Assembly: GCA_029937205.1 (NCBI GenBank)
Contig: JAPYQV010000001.1
Coordinates: 1-23,281, forward strand
Direction of reading: 5' to 3'
DNA from: Alphaproteobacteria bacterium
GTDB taxonomy: Bacteria; Pseudomonadota; Alphaproteobacteria; UBA828
Length of the DNA stretch: 23,281 nucleotides
Part shown: piece by piece, positions 15,628 to 23,138 of the stretch
Numbering within the stretch: position 1 is the stretch's first letter
How the letters are laid out: each line of letters starts with the position of its first letter
The notes under the pieces: generated by a model
The model's input: the letters and a program-made list of their open reading frames with translations, nothing else
Databases searched by the model: none
What the model was told of the DNA's origin: nothing
Program-made: the position numbers and the translations under genes

Positions 15628-15661
15628 CAACCCACGCCATGATGATTCAGCCCTTCCGCCC

Positions 15662-16678
15662 ATGCTGCGCCTAATTCTCATCATCTTGTTGCGCCGGCTG
15701 ATCGTCGTCATTCCGATGCTGCTGCTCGTCTCGGTGATGATTTTTGTGATCCTGCGCCTGCTGCCGGTCGATCCCATCGCCATGATCATTTCGCCGACAG
15801 CGCTGCCCGACGAAGTGGCGGCCATGCGCGCCTTTCACGGCCTGGACCGGCCGATACCGGTGCAATATCTGATCTGGATCGGCAATGTTCTCCAGGGCGA
15901 TTTCGGCAATGCCATTAGTTTCCGCGACAGCGTGCTCAACTTGGTCGCGGAAACCGTGCCGGCGACCATCGAGCTCGCCTTGTTCGCGCTTTTCTTTGCC
16001 ATCATCATCGGCTTTGGCGCCGGCCTCTATATGTTTCACGTCCGCGGTACGGTGCGCGAGGGCGTCACGGATGTTTTCAGCATTGCCATGCTGTCCTTCC
16101 CTGATTTTCTCTGGGCGCTCGTCCTTATTCTGTTGGTCGGCGTGCAATGGACGATCCTGCCCTTTACCGGGCGTTACGGCCCGGAGTTTATCGCGCCGGA
16201 TATCACCGGTTTCATCTTTCTCGATGCCATCATTACCCTGAATGGCCCGCTGCTCCTCAGTGCGCTCGAACATATCCTGTTGCCGGCGCTCGCTTTGGCG
16301 CTGGCATTTTCGCCGCTCATCATGCGGGTTTTGAAAGCCAGCCTGACTGAAGTGATGACCGAGGATTACATCACCCTGGCCCGCCTGCGCGGCATTGGCG
16401 AAGGCCGCATTCTTCTTCGCCATGCGCTGAAAAACGGCGTGCTGCCGACCCTTACCCTGGTCGGCGTACAGTTCGGGTTTCTGTTCGGCGGTACGCTTTT
16501 GATCGAGATTATTTTCGCCTATCCCGGCCTCGGCAATCTGATGGTGCGCGCCATCCGCAACACCGATCTGCCGGTGATTCAAATGGCGGCGCTGACCTAT
16601 TGCGTTGTCGTGCTCGCCACCAACACGGTGGTCGATGTGCTCTATGTGGTGCTCAATCCCAAGCTGAGGAAAGAATGA
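15662..16678 (+). CDS. ABC transporter permease, DppB/OppB type
   Basis: A 338-aa inner membrane protein with about six membrane segments. The first is residues 4-33 (LILIILLRRLIVVIPMLLLV). Next come the GLDRPIPVQYLIWIGNVLQGDFG segment, diagnostic of DppB/OppB, and later the cytoplasmic EAA coupling loop DYITLARLRGIGEGRILLRH. It forms half of the translocation pore with the next gene. There is no obvious Shine-Dalgarno before the ATG at 15662, and two upstream ATGs (15639, 15642) are out of frame. The stop overlaps the start of the second permease (ATGA), a classic coupled operon of this transporter class. Confidence 0.95.
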   Translation: MLRLILIILLRRLIVVIPMLLLVSVMIFVILRLLPVDPIAMIISPTALPDEVAAMRAFHGLDRPIPVQYLIWIGNVLQGDFGNAISFRDSVLNLVAETVPATIELALFALFFAIIIGFGAGLYMFHVRGTVREGVTDVFSIAMLSFPDFLWALVLILLVGVQWTILPFTGRYGPEFIAPDITGFIFLDAIITLNGPLLLSALEHILLPALALALAFSPLIMRVLKASLTEVMTEDYITLARLRGIGEGRILLRHALKNGVLPTLTLVGVQFGFLFGGTLLIEIIFAYPGLGNLMVRAIRNTDLPVIQMAALTYCVVVLATNTVVDVLYVVLNPKLRKE

Positions 16679-17559
16679 GCGTGCTGGCCTGGAAATTCCG
16701 ACGCCTGCCGCCGGCCTTGCGCTCCGGGCGGGTTCTGGTCGGCGGCGGAATTGTGCTGGCCGTCGCGGTGATTGCCATATTCGCGCCCTGGCTCGCGCCC
16801 AACGACCCGCAGGAGATGGATCTGTTCGGCAATCTCCTGCCACCCGCCTGGGATCCACTCGGCGATCCCAAATATCCGTTCGGCACCGACAGCCTCGGTC
16901 GCTGCATCCTGTCGCAACTGATTTATGGCGCGCGCGTCGCCATGATCGTCGCCGTTGTCGCCGCTACCGGCGCCATGGTGATTGGCGTCAACCTCGCCCT
17001 TATCGCTGGTTACTTCGGTGGCTGGATTGATGGCCTGATCACCCGTTTGGTCGATCTCTGGATGTCTTTTCCGCCGGTGGTGCTGTCGCTCATCTTAATG
17101 CTCGGCCTCGGCATCGGCGTCTCCAACGTCATTCTCGCCATTATCCTGGTCGATTGGACGCGCTTTTGCCGGGTGGTCAGGAGCGATGTGTTGGTGGTCC
17201 GCCAGCGCGATTTTATTTCTGCGGCGCATTTGCTCGGCTTTGGCCATTTCCGCACGATCCGGCGCGAGGTGCTGCCCTCGGTCATGCCGCTGATCATCAC
17301 CTTGACGGCGCTCGAAATGGGCATCGCCGTGGTGGTCGAGGCGATCCTCAGTTTTGTCGGTATGAGCGTTGAGGCCGATATTTCGGCCTGGGGCGTGATG
17401 GTCGCCGATGCGCGGCAATATATGTATCAGTCGGTGTGGGGAATGATCTTCCCAATTCTCGCCATCACCGTCACCGTGCTCGGCTTTAATCTCCTGGGCG
17501 ATGGTCTTCGCCGCACCCTCGACCCGCGCCTGCGCCAGCAAAGGCACAGCACCGCATGA
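16675..17559 (+). CDS. ABC transporter permease, DppC/OppC type
   Basis: A 294-aa inner membrane permease. The N-terminal segment is a cytoplasmic tail, with a first membrane helix at about residues 22-40 (VGGGIVLAVAVIAIFAPWL), followed by the family motif FGTDSLGRCILSQLIYGARV. Further hydrophobic segments follow, with the EAA loop DFISAAHLLGFGHFRTIRREVLP coupling to the ATPase. The start at 16675 overlaps the preceding stop (ATGA). An upstream in-frame extension exists but reads through the end of the first permease and is not family-like. Its stop in turn overlaps the start of the ATPase gene by ATGA (17556-17559). Confidence 0.95.
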   Translation: MSVLAWKFRRLPPALRSGRVLVGGGIVLAVAVIAIFAPWLAPNDPQEMDLFGNLLPPAWDPLGDPKYPFGTDSLGRCILSQLIYGARVAMIVAVVAATGAMVIGVNLALIAGYFGGWIDGLITRLVDLWMSFPPVVLSLILMLGLGIGVSNVILAIILVDWTRFCRVVRSDVLVVRQRDFISAAHLLGFGHFRTIRREVLPSVMPLIITLTALEMGIAVVVEAILSFVGMSVEADISAWGVMVADARQYMYQSVWGMIFPILAITVTVLGFNLLGDGLRRTLDPRLRQQRHSTA

Positions 17560-19421
17560 GCTTGATCGAAGCCAAGGATATCACCCTCAGCGCGCGCATC
17601 GGCGAGGTGTCGGTGGACGTGCTCAGGCACATTTCCTTCTCCCTGGAAAAAGGCGAGACGCTCGGCTTGGTCGGCGAATCGGGCGCCGGCAAATCCATGA
17701 TCGGCCGGTTGTTTTCGCAGCTGTTGCCGCCGGGCTTTGCCGTGACTGCGGGAGAATTGCATTTCAATGGGCTCGATCTGATCAACCTGTCCGCTGTCAA
17801 ACGGCGCCAGCTCTTGGGCAAGCACATCGCCTTCGTGCCGCAGGAGCCCATGACCGCGCTCAATCCTGTGCTCTCCATCGGCAGCCAATTCAACGAGCAT
17901 CTGAAGCGTCTCGGCGTGCGCGGCGCTGGCACGCGGCGCGATCTGGCGATCAAGAATTTATCGGACGTGCATCTGCCCAATCCGAAAACCCTGCTCGCCA
18001 AATACCCGCATCAGCTGTCCGGCGGCATGTGCCAGCGCGTGCTCATCGCACTTGCCTTCGCCGGCGATCCCGCCTTCGTTGTCGCCGATGAGCCGACCAC
18101 CGCGCTCGATGTGATGACACAGGCGCGCATCATGGCGCTGATCGCCGAGATGCAGCAATTGCACGGCACGGCCATGGTCCTCATCACCCATGATCTCCGC
18201 CTCGCCGCTCATGTCTGCGACAAAATCCTCGTCATGTATGCCGGCGATGTGGTCGAGCGCGGTGCGGCGGCCAATCTGTTGGCCGATCCGCGCCACCCCT
18301 ATACGCGCAGCCTGAAGCGCGCCAACCCGTCGCTCTTGGGCCCGCGCATGTTGCTGCCGACCTTGCCCGATCAAATGCCAGGTTTGGTAGAGTTCGCTGA
18401 CCTCGTCGGCTGCCGATTTTCTTCGCGCTGCCCGGTCAATGCGGATGAATGCCGCGCCGGCGAACCAAACCTACTCGAAGTTGGCCCCGGGCATGGGGTG
18501 CTCTGTGTTGCCGCCTGCGTCAGCGGCACGCGCGATACGGTTCAGCACGAGGCACCGCCCGCCCCCAGCGCCAGCGACGTGGCGGAACCCTTGATTGAAC
18601 TGATCAATGTATCGCGGCGTTTTGTTTCGCGCGGCAAATGGTTTGCTGCCGCAAGCACCGTCGATGCGGTGCGCGAGGTGTCGTTGACCATCCGCCAGGG
18701 CGAGTTTGTCGGTATCGTCGGCGAAAGCGGCAGCGGCAAAACAACAGTAGCGCGCATGATCGCCGGCCTCGACCAACCTACCGAAGGGAAAATTCTGGTG
18801 CGCGGCACGGATGCCACCGTGCAAACCGCCGCGGCCCGGCATGAGCGGTTGGAAACCCTGCAAATGATTTTCCAGGACCCGCAATCGGCGCTCAATCCAA
18901 GACGCATGGTGGAGAATCTGCTCGCCCAGGCCATGGAAGCGGATCACCGCGATCATTCCAAGGCCGAGCGGGCGGAGCGCGTTACGGATCTGTTGCGCGA
19001 AATCGGCATGCCGGCCGAGAGCCGGCGGCGCTTCCCCTCGCAACTCTCCGGCGGCCAGCGCCAACGCATTAATATCGGCCGCGCCCTCTGCGTCGCGCCC
19101 AAGATATTGATCGCCGATGAAATTGTTTCCGGCCTCGATGTCTCGGTGCAGGCGCAAATTCTCAACTTGCTGCTGCGTCTGCGCGAAGAATTGGACATCT
19201 CTCTGTTGTTGATATCGCACGATCTTTCCGTGGTACGCTATATCTGCTCGCGCGTGCTCGTCATGCATCAGGGCTATGTGGTCGAGAGCGGCGCGACCGA
19301 ACAGATATTCGCCGATCCGCAACATGAATACACCCGCGCCCTTCTCGCCGCCGTGCCGCCCGACGATGCGAGCGCACCCTGGCCGCCGAAATTTAGCGAG
19401 GGCGCGCCTCGCGCCACATGA
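17556..19421 (+). CDS. Fused double ABC ATPase (DppD-DppF type)
   Basis: A 621-aa protein carrying both ATPases that drive the importer. Domain 1: Walker A GESGAGKS (residues 40-47), signature LSGGM (154-158), Walker B VVADEPTTALD (175-185). A Cys-rich C-terminal extension of the oligopeptide type follows, with Cys286, Cys292, Cys299 and Cys317 (the family can bind an iron-sulfur cluster here). A linker of about 25 residues (PPAPSAS) leads to domain 2: Walker A GESGSGKT (389-396), signature LSGGQ (497-501), Walker B LIADEIVSGLD, where the usual Pro after DE is Ile. Separate DppD and DppF genes are the common arrangement; fused forms also exist. The 3' end overlaps the convergent acetyltransferase gene by 29 bases. 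Confidence 0.95.
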   Translation: MSLIEAKDITLSARIGEVSVDVLRHISFSLEKGETLGLVGESGAGKSMIGRLFSQLLPPGFAVTAGELHFNGLDLINLSAVKRRQLLGKHIAFVPQEPMTALNPVLSIGSQFNEHLKRLGVRGAGTRRDLAIKNLSDVHLPNPKTLLAKYPHQLSGGMCQRVLIALAFAGDPAFVVADEPTTALDVMTQARIMALIAEMQQLHGTAMVLITHDLRLAAHVCDKILVMYAGDVVERGAAANLLADPRHPYTRSLKRANPSLLGPRMLLPTLPDQMPGLVEFADLVGCRFSSRCPVNADECRAGEPNLLEVGPGHGVLCVAACVSGTRDTVQHEAPPAPSASDVAEPLIELINVSRRFVSRGKWFAAASTVDAVREVSLTIRQGEFVGIVGESGSGKTTVARMIAGLDQPTEGKILVRGTDATVQTAAARHERLETLQMIFQDPQSALNPRRMVENLLAQAMEADHRDHSKAERAERVTDLLREIGMPAESRRRFPSQLSGGQRQRINIGRALCVAPKILIADEIVSGLDVSVQAQILNLLLRLREELDISLLLISHDLSVVRYICSRVLVMHQGYVVESGATEQIFADPQHEYTRALLAAVPPDDASAPWPPKFSEGAPRAT

Positions 19422-20010
19422 GATTCAGCGTCGGGCCGCCGAGCGGCAAACGCGCCTGTCCGGTTACCTTGAAGCCGAAACGTTGGTAATAGGCGATATT
19501 TGCCGGGTCGGCGGTTTCGAGAAAGGCCGGCATGCCGGCATCGTCGGCCAGCGATAGCATTTCGCCGATCAGTGCCGACGCGCTGCCGCTGCCACGTGCC
19601 TCGGGCACACTGCCAATGAAAGAGAGATAGTAGCACGCCTCCGGCGGGTAAATTTCTTCGCTCACTCGGATGATCGCTTTAAGGCGAGAGATGTGAAACG
19701 GCGAGGCAACGCGTAACATCCAAATATAGGAGCGAAGCACGGCACCAATACCGCCAGCGGCGGGGGGCGTATCGGGCGGCAGCCAGACGGCGCAGGCGGT
19801 TCCGGCCGCGTCCAATCTGACTCCGCCATGGGGCAGGCCATCGGCCAGTACTTGGGCAAAGAACAGATGCGCCGCGCGGCGCCGTGACCACGGCCGGAGA
19901 AACCAATCGAGCACCGGGTCCTCGTCGAAGGCGCGCGTCAGCAGCGCCGCCAGGGCGTCGATGTCATCCGGCCGCGCCGCGCGAATGTCCGTCAGGGCAG
20001 CGTCTTCCAC
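19393..20010 (-). CDS. GNAT-family N-acetyltransferase
   Basis: About 205 aa. The acetyl-CoA loop is VPEARGSGSASAL (residues 135-147), preceded by YYLSFIGS and followed by FLETADPANIAYYQRFGFKVTG, the standard GNAT C-terminal pattern. The N-terminal ALTDIRAARPDDIDALAALLTRAF is the usual first strand and helix. The start is uncertain. No ATG is available, and GTG at 20010 fits the family start best while overlapping the SnoaL-like gene by 19 bases. The longer open frame to 20178 only reads its shadow. It acetylates an unknown amine or acts in detoxification. It is the last gene of the operon EamA, Rieske oxygenase 2, SnoaL-like, GNAT. Confidence 0.85.
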   Translation of the reverse strand: MEDAALTDIRAARPDDIDALAALLTRAFDEDPVLDWFLRPWSRRRAAHLFFAQVLADGLPHGGVRLDAAGTACAVWLPPDTPPAAGGIGAVLRSYIWMLRVASPFHISRLKAIIRVSEEIYPPEACYYLSFIGSVPEARGSGSASALIGEMLSLADDAGMPAFLETADPANIAYYQRFGFKVTGQARLPLGGPTLNLMWREARPR

Positions 20011-20465
20011 GCCTGATGTGCGGGGGTGATCAGTTTGAGGCAGAGCTTCACATAATTGAAGCGCCAGCCGTCGGCGGTTTTGACCAGGGTGGTTTCGTAC
20101 CAGCCGCCGATCACATTGTCTTCCGGGTTGCCGTCGCCGTCCGGCATCTTGGCCAGCTCCCAGAGATACCAGAAACATTCGGCGCTTTGGCTATCCGCGG
20201 CGATCTTCACCTCGGGCGAGACCATATAATGGAGGCTCCAGAGGATTGTCTCGCGCGCCACTTCGACCATCGCCGTGCTGATCGCCGCGATGCCTTCATG
20301 GCGGCCGAAACCCTCCGCTTCCCATACCGCATCTTCGGTGTAGAGCGGGGCCAGGATTTCCGGGTCGTTCTTGCGGTCGGCGCCGCGCGCATAGGTCACC
20401 ACCATGCTCTTGATGGCTTCGATATCCTCAAGCCGCGTGATGCGCGCTTCCAGGCTCGCGCTCAT
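19992..20465 (-). CDS. SnoaL/NTF2-fold protein (SnoaL_4-like)
   Basis: A 157-aa protein. IEAIKSMVVTYARGADRKN (about residues 15-33), LYTEDAVWEAEGFGRHEGI (41-59), LHYM (78-81) and GWYETTLVKTADGWRF (121-136) give the cone-shaped NTF2 pattern seen in SnoaL-like dehydratases/isomerases and also in beta subunits of ring-hydroxylating dioxygenases. The ATG overlaps the stop of Rieske oxygenase 2 (ATGA), so the two are coupled. It may be the oxygenase small subunit or a separate enzyme acting on its product. The first Rieske copy has no such partner. Confidence 0.87.
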   Translation of the reverse strand: MSASLEARITRLEDIEAIKSMVVTYARGADRKNDPEILAPLYTEDAVWEAEGFGRHEGIAAISTAMVEVARETILWSLHYMVSPEVKIAADSQSAECFWYLWELAKMPDGDGNPEDNVIGGWYETTLVKTADGWRFNYVKLCLKLITPAHQAWKTLP

Positions 20466-21682
20466 AGGGTCTCTCCGCGCTCTGCACCTTGCATATATTG
20501 TTCGAGCGCGTAATAGCCGTGGCGCACCAAGATTTCCTCATCTTGCAAGTTCATTTCGGTCTTGGCGCCCGAATTCAGGGCCGTCTGGGTCGCCTCCATG
20601 GTCGCGGTGTCCTCCAGCCAGGCGTTACGGGCAATGAGTTGCGCACATTGCAGCGCCCAGCGTTCGCTGTTGCTGGTTGGCGGGCGGTAAAACATCTTGC
20701 CTTCCCAGCGCGTGCGGTTGTGCGCCAACGGCCAGAACTGATGGGTGAACCACAGACCCTCCGAGATATGCAGCAACAGATTGGGGAAGATGACGCTGAG
20801 TTCGAAGGAAAAATCCGCCATGCCGTCCGGATTGACGGATTTCGGCAGGGTTGACCCCTGGTGGTGCGCACCGGCATAGCCGCCGGCTATTTTGTCGGCT
20901 ACGGTCTGCACCGGGCGCAGCTCGGCCGAAGGGCTGAGGCACACGGCGGCGGTGCGGTGCGGGCCGAACATGCGGACATTGGCCAGGCCGGAAGAGAACG
21001 TGTTGGGAAACGAGCCGGCATGGATGGTGTGGACATGATAGGCCTCGGCAAAGGCGTCGTGGCTGACTTTCCAATTGCAATTGAGGTTGGTCCAATAGCT
21101 GTAGCACTCGGACAATTCGCCGTAGGGAAAGCCGCCCATATGGCCGGCATAATCACCGAGAAATTCCAGCAGAGACTGGCTACCCTCAGCATCCAGATTA
21201 ATGAAAATAAATCCTTCCCAAACTTCCGCCCTGACGGATGTCAGTCCGTTTTCTGATTTGTCGAAACAGGCATAAAAGCGCTCTTCCTCGGGTACATGTA
21301 TTAGGCCGCCTTCGGCATTATAGACCCAACCGTGAAAGCGGCACGAAAGCACCGCCGCCTTGCTTGAGCCGAAGGTCTCGTCGCCGGTTTCCGTCACCAC
21401 CGTGTTGCCGCGGTGCGAACAAACATTGTGAAAACCGCGCACATCGCCGTCCTTGCCGCGCATCAGGATGATCGAAGTGCTGGCGAAATCGAGGCGCTTG
21501 ACCTTGTAGTCGCCGGCGTTCGGCAGCTCTTCGTCGCGCCCCACCATGAGCCAGGTGCGTTTGAACACGATCTCGCGCTCGCGCTCATAAAACGCCGGCG
21601 AAACGCAGGGCTCGGCCGAAACCGGCCCGGTGCCGAGCTCAGGGTATAGGGCCGCCCAACGGTGCGGCGTCGCTTCACTCAT
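20462..21682 (-). CDS. Rieske non-haem iron oxygenase, alpha subunit (copy 2)
   Basis: A 406-aa paralogue of the oxygenase at 11704-12909. The Rieske ligands are Cys88, His90, Cys114 and His117, again with a 23-residue spacer. The catalytic iron site is NWKVSHDAFAEAYHVHTIH, with His216, His221, bridging-position Glu213 and probable third ligand Asp358 (NAWLEDTA). The ATG at 21682 is chosen because GGGAGAG lies nine bases upstream and the N-terminus then aligns with copy 1; the longer frame (to 21763) overlaps the EamA gene with foreign sequence. Identity to copy 1 by hand is about 260 of 400, with the main differences at residues 161-173 and 251-275. It overlaps the EamA stop by eight bases and the SnoaL-like start by four. 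No ferredoxin gene is adjacent. Confidence 0.95.
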   Translation of the reverse strand: MSEATPHRWAALYPELGTGPVSAEPCVSPAFYEREREIVFKRTWLMVGRDEELPNAGDYKVKRLDFASTSIILMRGKDGDVRGFHNVCSHRGNTVVTETGDETFGSSKAAVLSCRFHGWVYNAEGGLIHVPEEERFYACFDKSENGLTSVRAEVWEGFIFINLDAEGSQSLLEFLGDYAGHMGGFPYGELSECYSYWTNLNCNWKVSHDAFAEAYHVHTIHAGSFPNTFSSGLANVRMFGPHRTAAVCLSPSAELRPVQTVADKIAGGYAGAHHQGSTLPKSVNPDGMADFSFELSVIFPNLLLHISEGLWFTHQFWPLAHNRTRWEGKMFYRPPTSNSERWALQCAQLIARNAWLEDTATMEATQTALNSGAKTEMNLQDEEILVRHGYYALEQYMQGAERGETL

Positions 21683-22640
21683 TCTGGCTCTCTCCCATAT
21701 TCCCCACTTCTTTTTCTGTGGATTTCGCCTTGCTCTGCCGGTTGACGAGAAAGACGCCAACAATCATAAGCGCCAGCGCCAGCCAAATCCACAGGCTGTG
21801 GCTTTCATCGAAGAACAAAACACCCCAGCCGATACCGGCGAGCGGCACGATGAAATTCACCGTGGTAAAGAACACTGGCCCGGCGATGCGGATAATCTCG
21901 ATCATCAAATAGAACGCCAGCGCCATGACGCAGGCGGCCATGACGAGCGCCCAATCACTGGTCTCCATCGGCCCCTCGAACCACCACCATTGCCCGCTCG
22001 CCAGCATTACCACAAACATAAAGACCGCCCCGGCGATGAGGGTGCCGCAGGCGAGCGGCAGCGCGCCCGAGGGCGGCGGCTTCAGAAGCGCAATGATGAT
22101 CGCGTTGGCGACATAAAGCAGCGGTGTGACCATGCCGAGCAGCACCCAGGGCACCATTTCGCGCGACGGCAGGCTGGTCTCCGGCACCACGATCAGGGCC
22201 ACGGCGGCGAGGCCACAGACCAGGCCTAGGGTGCGCAACAGAGCAAAGCGATCGAGCTTGAAGAGGGCGGCGGCGGGATAGGTTAAGATCGGCGTGAGCG
22301 TGGCACCGAGGCTCAAGACGCCGGTCGGTACCTCGGGCGCGGCGAGCGCCAGAACCGAGTAGGAGAGCCCATAGGAGATCGTGCCCAATACCAAATAGGC
22401 GCGAATATGAGGCCACTGTAATTTAGGCAGGCTCCGCGTCAGAAGGCCGAGGACGAACAGCAGCAGCGCCGCGCCGGCGCCCATCCAGAAGACGTAAGCG
22501 AGAAATGGAATGCCGCCGGTGATGGCGAAACGGGTGAGCGAATAGGTTAGGCCCCAGATGATGCCCGAAACCAGCAGCATAATGGCTGGCCAGCCCAGCG
22601 TGGCTGATGAATTTTTCGGCGTGGCCGTCCCGTCCGCCAT
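21675..22640 (-). CDS. EamA/DMT-family transporter
   Basis: A 321-aa inner membrane protein with about ten hydrophobic segments in two repeats (the first starts WPAIMLLVSGIIWGLTYSLTRF, the second repeat near residue 165). It ends in a charged cytoplasmic tail. DMT proteins of this type usually export amino acids, metabolites or quaternary compounds; the substrate is unknown. The ATG has a strong G-rich ribosome site (GGGGGGAT). It is the first gene of the leftward operon with Rieske oxygenase 2, whose start lies eight bases inside its end, so transport and oxidation are co-expressed. It is preceded by a 73-base gap from the dehydrogenase fragment, with no clear terminator. Confidence 0.92.
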   Translation of the reverse strand: MADGTATPKNSSATLGWPAIMLLVSGIIWGLTYSLTRFAITGGIPFLAYVFWMGAGAALLLFVLGLLTRSLPKLQWPHIRAYLVLGTISYGLSYSVLALAAPEVPTGVLSLGATLTPILTYPAAALFKLDRFALLRTLGLVCGLAAVALIVVPETSLPSREMVPWVLLGMVTPLLYVANAIIIALLKPPPSGALPLACGTLIAGAVFMFVVMLASGQWWWFEGPMETSDWALVMAACVMALAFYLMIEIIRIAGPVFFTTVNFIVPLAGIGWGVLFFDESHSLWIWLALALMIVGVFLVNRQSKAKSTEKEVGNMGESQNE

Positions 22641-22713
22641 CTATCCCCCCGCACCGTGCAACGACAGACAGGCAGCATACCCGCAACTGCGGGCGAACCC
22701 AATTGTTGTGCGA

Positions 22714-23088
22714 TTAGACCAGCCGGTTGGGCGGTGGGTGTCCGGCAAAATAGGCTTCGAGGTTGTCGAGCGCCTGAAGCCCCATACCGCTCCGCGTCTC
22801 GACCGTTGCACTGCCGATATGAGGCAGAAGGAACGTGTTGGCGAGGCGCGCATAGCCGGGATGGATATTGTTCGGCTCGCCGCGATAGACATCGAGCCCG
22901 GCGGCATAGAGGCGCCCCGATTGAAGCGCGGTGATCAGCGTTTCGTCGTCAACCACATCGCCGCGCGAGGTGTTGATCACAATCGCACCCTCCGGCAGGA
23001 GTGCAATTCGATCGCTATTTAGGAAGTTACGCGAGGCCGCGTTCGACGGGCAATGCAGGCTGAGAATAGCCCAGTCCTCGCAAACCAT
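22714..23088 (-). pseudogene. D-2-hydroxyacid dehydrogenase, 3' fragment (5' half missing)
   Basis: The open frame encodes 124 aa that match only the C-terminal part of a glyoxylate/hydroxypyruvate-reductase-like enzyme. Seen are ILSLHCPSN (residues 8-16), VINTSRGDVVDDE (Arg42), GLDVYRGEP (Glu71), LLPHIGSATVETR (His90) and DNLEAYFAGHPPPNRLV at the end. The Arg-Glu-His catalytic set is present. The substrate domain and the first half of the NAD-binding domain, including the GxGxxG loop, are absent. Upstream, before CEDWAILS, the frame reads unrelated sequence to a stop, and another gene ends at 23139, so about 190-200 residues are lost. The breakpoint is near 23070-23090. The ATG at 23088 is only the first available codon. 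Confidence 0.82.
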
Positions 23089-23100
23089 GACGGCGACAGA

Positions 23101-23118
23101 GGCGGCTTTAGAGCCGCC
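23101..23118. repeat. Short hairpin at the truncation junction
   Basis: GGCGGCTTTAGAGCCGCC is a perfect seven-base stem with a four-base loop, sitting between the end of the rightmost gene and the truncated dehydrogenase. A related AGAGGCGG occurs just before it (23098-23105) and again at 23149-23156. It could be a weak terminator or the relic of a small palindromic element; no T-rich tail follows on either strand. Confidence 0.5.
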
Positions 23119-23138
23119 CCATCGAAATCCTAACTCTC

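Noticed and set aside
15671..16858. 395-codon open frame on the - strand
   Set aside because: Antisense to the DppB permease; highly charged Gln/His/Asp/Arg-rich sequence, typical of the complement of a hydrophobic membrane protein.
23101..23118. Hairpin as a standard intrinsic terminator
   Set aside because: No T-run follows the stem on either strand; kept only as a repeat.
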